A stretch of DNA of 64,000 nucleotides from Streptomyces iranensis (GTDB lineage Bacteria; Actinomycetota; Actinomycetes; Streptomycetales; Streptomycetaceae), in assembly GCF_017874715.1 (NCBI RefSeq), contig NZ_JAGGLR010000002.1, positions 372,001-436,000 on the forward strand, written 5' to 3'. This document shows, in pieces, positions 60,788-64,000 of the stretch. Below the pieces are notes generated by a model. The model saw nothing but the letters and a program-made list of their open reading frames with translations. It ran no database searches and was not told the origin of the DNA. The stretch's first letter is position 1, and each line of letters begins with the position of its first letter. Made by a program: the position numbers and the translations under genes.

Positions 60788-63700
60788 TCAATCGCGCCGT
60801 GCGGAGGACCGGTTCGCGGCGCCGTTGATCACGAACTGCGAGCCGGGCTCCTTCACCACGTCGCCCTGCGCCGAGTCGGTGATCCTCACGTTCGTCAGCG
60901 TGGCGTCGCCGCGCGCCCCGCCCATCGCGAGGATTCCGGACCCGTTGTTGGACTTGTCGATGGTGACATTCTCGATCCGGACGCCGGGCATCGCGCCGCC
61001 GCCCGTCTTGAACTGGATGCCGTCGTAGGTGGAGTCGTGGATGTCGGTGTCGCGGATCGTGACCCCCGGGATGTCCTGCCCCTGGGCGAACAGGGTGATC
61101 GCGCCGAACTCCTGCGCCTCGCCCCAGAACGCGCCGCCCGTGCGGTACAGGCCGTTGTTGGCGATGAGCGTCCTGCCCGAGAAGGGCAGCGGGTCGTGGT
61201 CCGTGGCCAGCATGATCCCCGGGTAGTTCATGGTGTCGGAGATCAGGTTGTTCTCGATCGTGTTGCCGTAGCCGCCGTAGACCGCGATGCCGTTGGCCCG
61301 CCAGGGCAGTTGGACGGTGTTGTTGCGGAAGTGGTTGTCGTGGCCGATGTCGGCGGAGGTGTCCTTCACATACTTATTGGCCCAGACGGCGAGTGAGTCG
61401 TCGCCGGTGTTGCGGAAGGAGGAGTTGTACACGGTCGAGTTGCGGGTGCCGTTGGTGAAATTGACGCCATCGGCGTAGGTGTCGCGGATCCGTACGCCGC
61501 TGAACTCGAGTCCGTCACCGGGGCCCCACAGCGCGGGGATGTTGGAGTAGTCGCGGCCGACCCAGGCGCCGACGTTGGCGTGCTCGATCCATACGTTGGT
61601 GATCTTGGTGTTCTTGCCGAAGCGGCCATTGAGCCCGACACCGCCCTCTGCGCCGCCGTCGCCGCCGCGGATGGTGCCGGAGCCGAAGATGGCGATGTCG
61701 GAGATCTTGGTGTTGTCGTCGATGTCGAAGCCGAAGTTGCCCTCGTGGGGGTGGTTGATGCCGCCCGCCTCCTGCGGCGGGATGAGCGAGTAGAGCTGGG
61801 AGTGCCACATCCCGGCACCGCGGATGGTGACGTCCCGGATGCCCATCTGGTTGTACTGGCCCTGGTTCTGCGGGTCATCGGTAAGGATCTTCTTCTCCTG
61901 GCGCCACTGGCCCGCGGGGATCCACACGCAGGGGATCGTGCCCTCCTGGTCCGCGGTGACGGCGCGCTGGATGGCGTCCGCGTCGTCGATGCCGTCGCCC
62001 GGCACGGCCCCGTAGTCGGTGATGGAGACGCACTCGGCGGGCTTGGACGCCGGTGCCGCGACCTGCTCCAGATCGATCAGGTCGATGATGTAGAAGGCCG
62101 CGTCGTCACCGGAATCCCGCTGGAGCCGGAACTTCGTACCCGGCGGGTAGGTGTCGGTGAGCAGGGCGTGGGACTCGTCGAACAGTCTCCGGGCGTCGCC
62201 GCCGGGCCGGTTGGTCAGGCCCTCGGGGTCGTCGGTCGTGCCGTAGAGCCAGCTGTGCTTGGAGGACAGGGTGAGCTTGCGGACGAACGTGCCGTCCGCG
62301 TAGAGGCTGATGGTCGCCTCCCTGCCACCGCCGGCCGCCGCGTCCGGGATCGAGTTGCGGACGACGATCGAGTTGGACGGCGTGGTCGAGGTGAACTCCA
62401 CGTACTGACCGCTGGTGTCGAGCCGGACCGATTCGCGCCCGGAGGACTCGGTGGCGAAGTTGGTGTGCCCGAAGGTGCGCTTGGCGTCCGTCTTCAGCAG
62501 GGTGCCGTCGTACCGGCCGGCCTCCGCCTCGTACTCGGTGTACGGCACGGCGGCGCCCCGTCCGACGACGAGGGAGCGGGCGAAGGTGTTGTTGTCCTCG
62601 TTGGTCTCGGCGACGGTGTCGGTGGCGTCGGCCGTCGCGGTGAGCGTCGCTCCCCCGCTGGTGGCGGTCCAGTCGCCGCCGATGGCCACGGTGTCCGTGC
62701 CACCGGCCGGGATGGCACCCGCCGTGCCGTTCAGCGTGGTCCCGCCGACGGTGAACCGGGTGACCGATCCGGCGGGCACCGCGCTCGTACCCCTGTTGTG
62801 CACCGCGACGGTGAAGGTGACCTTGGCACCGACGGCCGGGCCGGCGGGGTTGGTGGTGATGCCGGTGACCTCCAGGTCCGGTCCGGGGGCCTGACCGATG
62901 ACCAGCTTCGAGGCGGCGTTGCGGCTGTTGTTGGTGTTGTCGAGCTCGGGGACCGTGTCGGCCGGGTCGACGACAGCGGAGACGGTGTAGCTGCCCATGG
63001 GCCGCTTGCCGACCTTGACCGGCACCTTCAGCGACGCGCCCGGCGCGAGCGCGCCGACGGCCCCGCTTCCGGCGACCGTGCCCTCGATGCTGACGTTCAC
63101 CGTGGTCGCGGGCGCGGCGGCGGTCCCGGCGTTGCGGACCGTCGTCTCGACGGTGACCGCGTCCGCCTCGGAGGGCGACTCGGGCGACCAGGCGAGTTCG
63201 GTGACGGTCAGGTCGGGCGCGGGTGCGGCCGTGCCGACGACCTCGAACTCGGCGACCTGTCCGCCGCCGGCGCCGGTGTTGCCGAAGAACTGCAGGCGTA
63301 CGTCCCCGTACCGGCCCGTGACCGGGATGGTCACCGTGTTCTTGTTCTGCGACGGGCTGAAGGTGTAGTCGGCCCGGTCCTTCAGCGAGGTGAAGCCGGA
63401 CTCTCCGGCCGGCCGTCCCAGCACCTGGATGCTCTGCGACCGGGTGGACCAGACGGGGTCGGGGTTCAGCTTGACGACGACGCCGGTCAGATCGGCGTCG
63501 GCGCCGAGCTTCGCGGTCAGCGTCGAGGACTGGCCGCTCGCCTCCCAGTATGTGGAGGTGCTGCCGTCGTTGGCGTTGCCCGCGACGTAGTCCTGGGTGT
63601 TCGACGACGCCTCGATCGGCTTGCGCAGGGCCAGGTTGGTGCCCGCGGGCGGGTCCCCCGGATTCTCCCCGCCGGCCTTCCCGCGCACCTCCACCTCGGA

Positions 63701-64000
63701 GAGCTGGGCGGCGTTCCAGCCCGTGTTGCCGGTCACCTGTACGCGCACGTACCGGGCCTCGGCCGTGACGTCGAGCGCCACGGCGTTGCCGGACGACGGC
63801 GAGAAGTCCTCGCGCACGTCCGGAACCACGGTGGTGAAGTCCTGGCCGTCGGCGCTGGCCTGGACTCTCACCGCCTCGGTGCGGGACTCCCACGACGCGG
63901 GGAGCTTCAGTACCACCTCGTCGAGGTCCGTCCTGCTCCCGAGGTCGACCTGCACCCACTGCGGGAACGAGCCCTCGGGACCCTCCCAGTAGGAGGCCTG
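60788..64000 (-). CDS. Secreted GH87 alpha-1,3-glucanase/mycodextranase-like protein (N-terminus outside window)
   Basis: 1,070 residues visible, open to the window end. In order from the visible N-terminus: a discoidin (F5/8 type C) domain already running at the edge (SYWEG, WVQVDLG), a second discoidin (about 120-255), two CARDB repeats (about 260-365 and 370-480), a carbohydrate-binding module (YTEYEAEAGRYDG), then a right-handed beta-helix catalytic domain from about residue 640 (ITDYGAVPGDGIDD). The acid triad Asp in YADGVNF and Asp-Asp in TGDDSLAVW is spaced by 23 residues, as in characterised GH87 enzymes. It probably hydrolyses alpha-1,3-glucan in fungal walls or dental-type glucans. 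The signal peptide is not visible. Confidence 0.85.
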   Translation of the reverse strand, partial: QASYWEGPEGSFPQWVQVDLGSRTDLDEVVLKLPASWESRTEAVRVQASADGQDFTTVVPDVREDFSPSSGNAVALDVTAEARYVRVQVTGNTGWNAAQLSEVEVRGKAGGENPGDPPAGTNLALRKPIEASSNTQDYVAGNANDGSTSTYWEASGQSSTLTAKLGADADLTGVVVKLNPDPVWSTRSQSIQVLGRPAGESGFTSLKDRADYTFSPSQNKNTVTIPVTGRYGDVRLQFFGNTGAGGGQVAEFEVVGTAAPAPDLTVTELAWSPESPSEADAVTVETTVRNAGTAAAPATTVNVSIEGTVAGSGAVGALAPGASLKVPVKVGKRPMGSYTVSAVVDPADTVPELDNTNNSRNAASKLVIGQAPGPDLEVTGITTNPAGPAVGAKVTFTVAVHNRGTSAVPAGSVTRFTVGGTTLNGTAGAIPAGGTDTVAIGGDWTATSGGATLTATADATDTVAETNEDNNTFARSLVVGRGAAVPYTEYEAEAGRYDGTLLKTDAKRTFGHTNFATESSGRESVRLDTSGQYVEFTSTTPSNSIVVRNSIPDAAAGGGREATISLYADGTFVRKLTLSSKHSWLYGTTDDPEGLTNRPGGDARRLFDESHALLTDTYPPGTKFRLQRDSGDDAAFYIIDLIDLEQVAAPASKPAECVSITDYGAVPGDGIDDADAIQRAVTADQEGTIPCVWIPAGQWRQEKKILTDDPQNQGQYNQMGIRDVTIRGAGMWHSQLYSLIPPQEAGGINHPHEGNFGFDIDDNTKISDIAIFGSGTIRGGDGGAEGGVGLNGRFGKNTKITNVWIEHANVGAWVGRDYSNIPALWGPGDGLEFSGVRIRDTYADGVNFTNGTRNSTVYNSSFRNTGDDSLAVWANKYVKDTSADIGHDNHFRNNTVQLPWRANGIAVYGGYGNTIENNLISDTMNYPGIMLATDHDPLPFSGRTLIANNGLYRTGGAFWGEAQEFGAITLFAQGQDIPGVTIRDTDIHDSTYDGIQFKTGGGAMPGVRIENVTIDKSNNGSGILAMGGARGDATLTNVRITDSAQGDVVKEPGSQFVINGAANRSSARRD

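Noticed and set aside
60788..63959. A second long minus-strand frame (617 codons) within the glucanase gene
   Set aside because: Out-of-frame shadow; the frame with discoidin, CARDB and beta-helix motifs is the real one.
1..64000. Biosynthetic gene cluster, prophage or integrative element
   Set aside because: No polyketide or peptide synthetase, terpene cyclase, integrase, phage structural gene, transposase or tRNA attachment site was seen; the content is catabolic and regulatory.

Overview
The window is GC-rich throughout (roughly 70%). It has GTG/ATG starts behind GGAGG-type ribosome binding sites, strong GC hairpin terminators, and dense LacI, TetR, ROK, IclR and GntR regulators. This looks like a Streptomyces-type actinomycete chromosome, in an accessory catabolic region (my inference from gene content). 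I saw no rRNA, tRNA, IS element, prophage or CRISPR array.

Left part (1-8.0 kb). A glycoside hydrolase cut by the window edge is followed by a FucU-type sugar mutarotase. Then come an SDR/TetR divergent pair with a palindromic operator, a secreted alginate-lyase-like protein, a second TetR gene, a three-gene unit (ribbon-helix-helix regulator, VOC protein, SAM methyltransferase) with its own palindromes, and a siderophore-interacting flavoprotein.

Central part (8.0-39.5 kb). An eleven-gene minus-strand operon (20290 down to 8082) mixes an RbsABC-type sugar importer with acyl-CoA enzymes: SDR, CoA-transferase, acyl-CoA dehydrogenase, importer, electron-transfer flavoprotein, aldo/keto reductase and Zn-alcohol dehydrogenase. 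A SpoIIE phosphatase gene separates it from a LacI gene. Beyond that lie two near-duplicate aldehyde dehydrogenase + GMC oxidoreductase cassettes, one also carrying a sodium symporter, a small membrane protein and an aldo/keto reductase. An enoyl-CoA hydratase/DUF993/sugar-isomerase operon follows. One LacI-like 14-bp motif (consensus agtAAnCGCTTTCT) sits in front of all of these units, so they probably form one regulon for import and oxidation of an unidentified polyol or sugar-like compound. A DUF1479/ROK pair sits inside this block and has its own operator, plus a second, orphan copy of that operator.

Right part (39.5-64 kb). A second LacI gene with two inverted operators faces an operon of FAD oxidoreductase, Zn-alcohol dehydrogenase, MHS transporter, sugar isomerase and SDR. 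Next are an MFS exporter, an HbpS/GlcG protein and IclR. A TetR-linked CoA catabolic operon follows (aldehyde dehydrogenase, acyl-CoA dehydrogenase-like protein, sodium symporter, enoyl-CoA isomerase-like protein, fused double CaiB CoA-transferase). A GntR gene then faces an AbgT transporter + opine-dehydrogenase-family operon across a perfect palindrome. The window ends inside a large secreted GH87 alpha-1,3-glucanase-like protein with discoidin and CARDB repeats.
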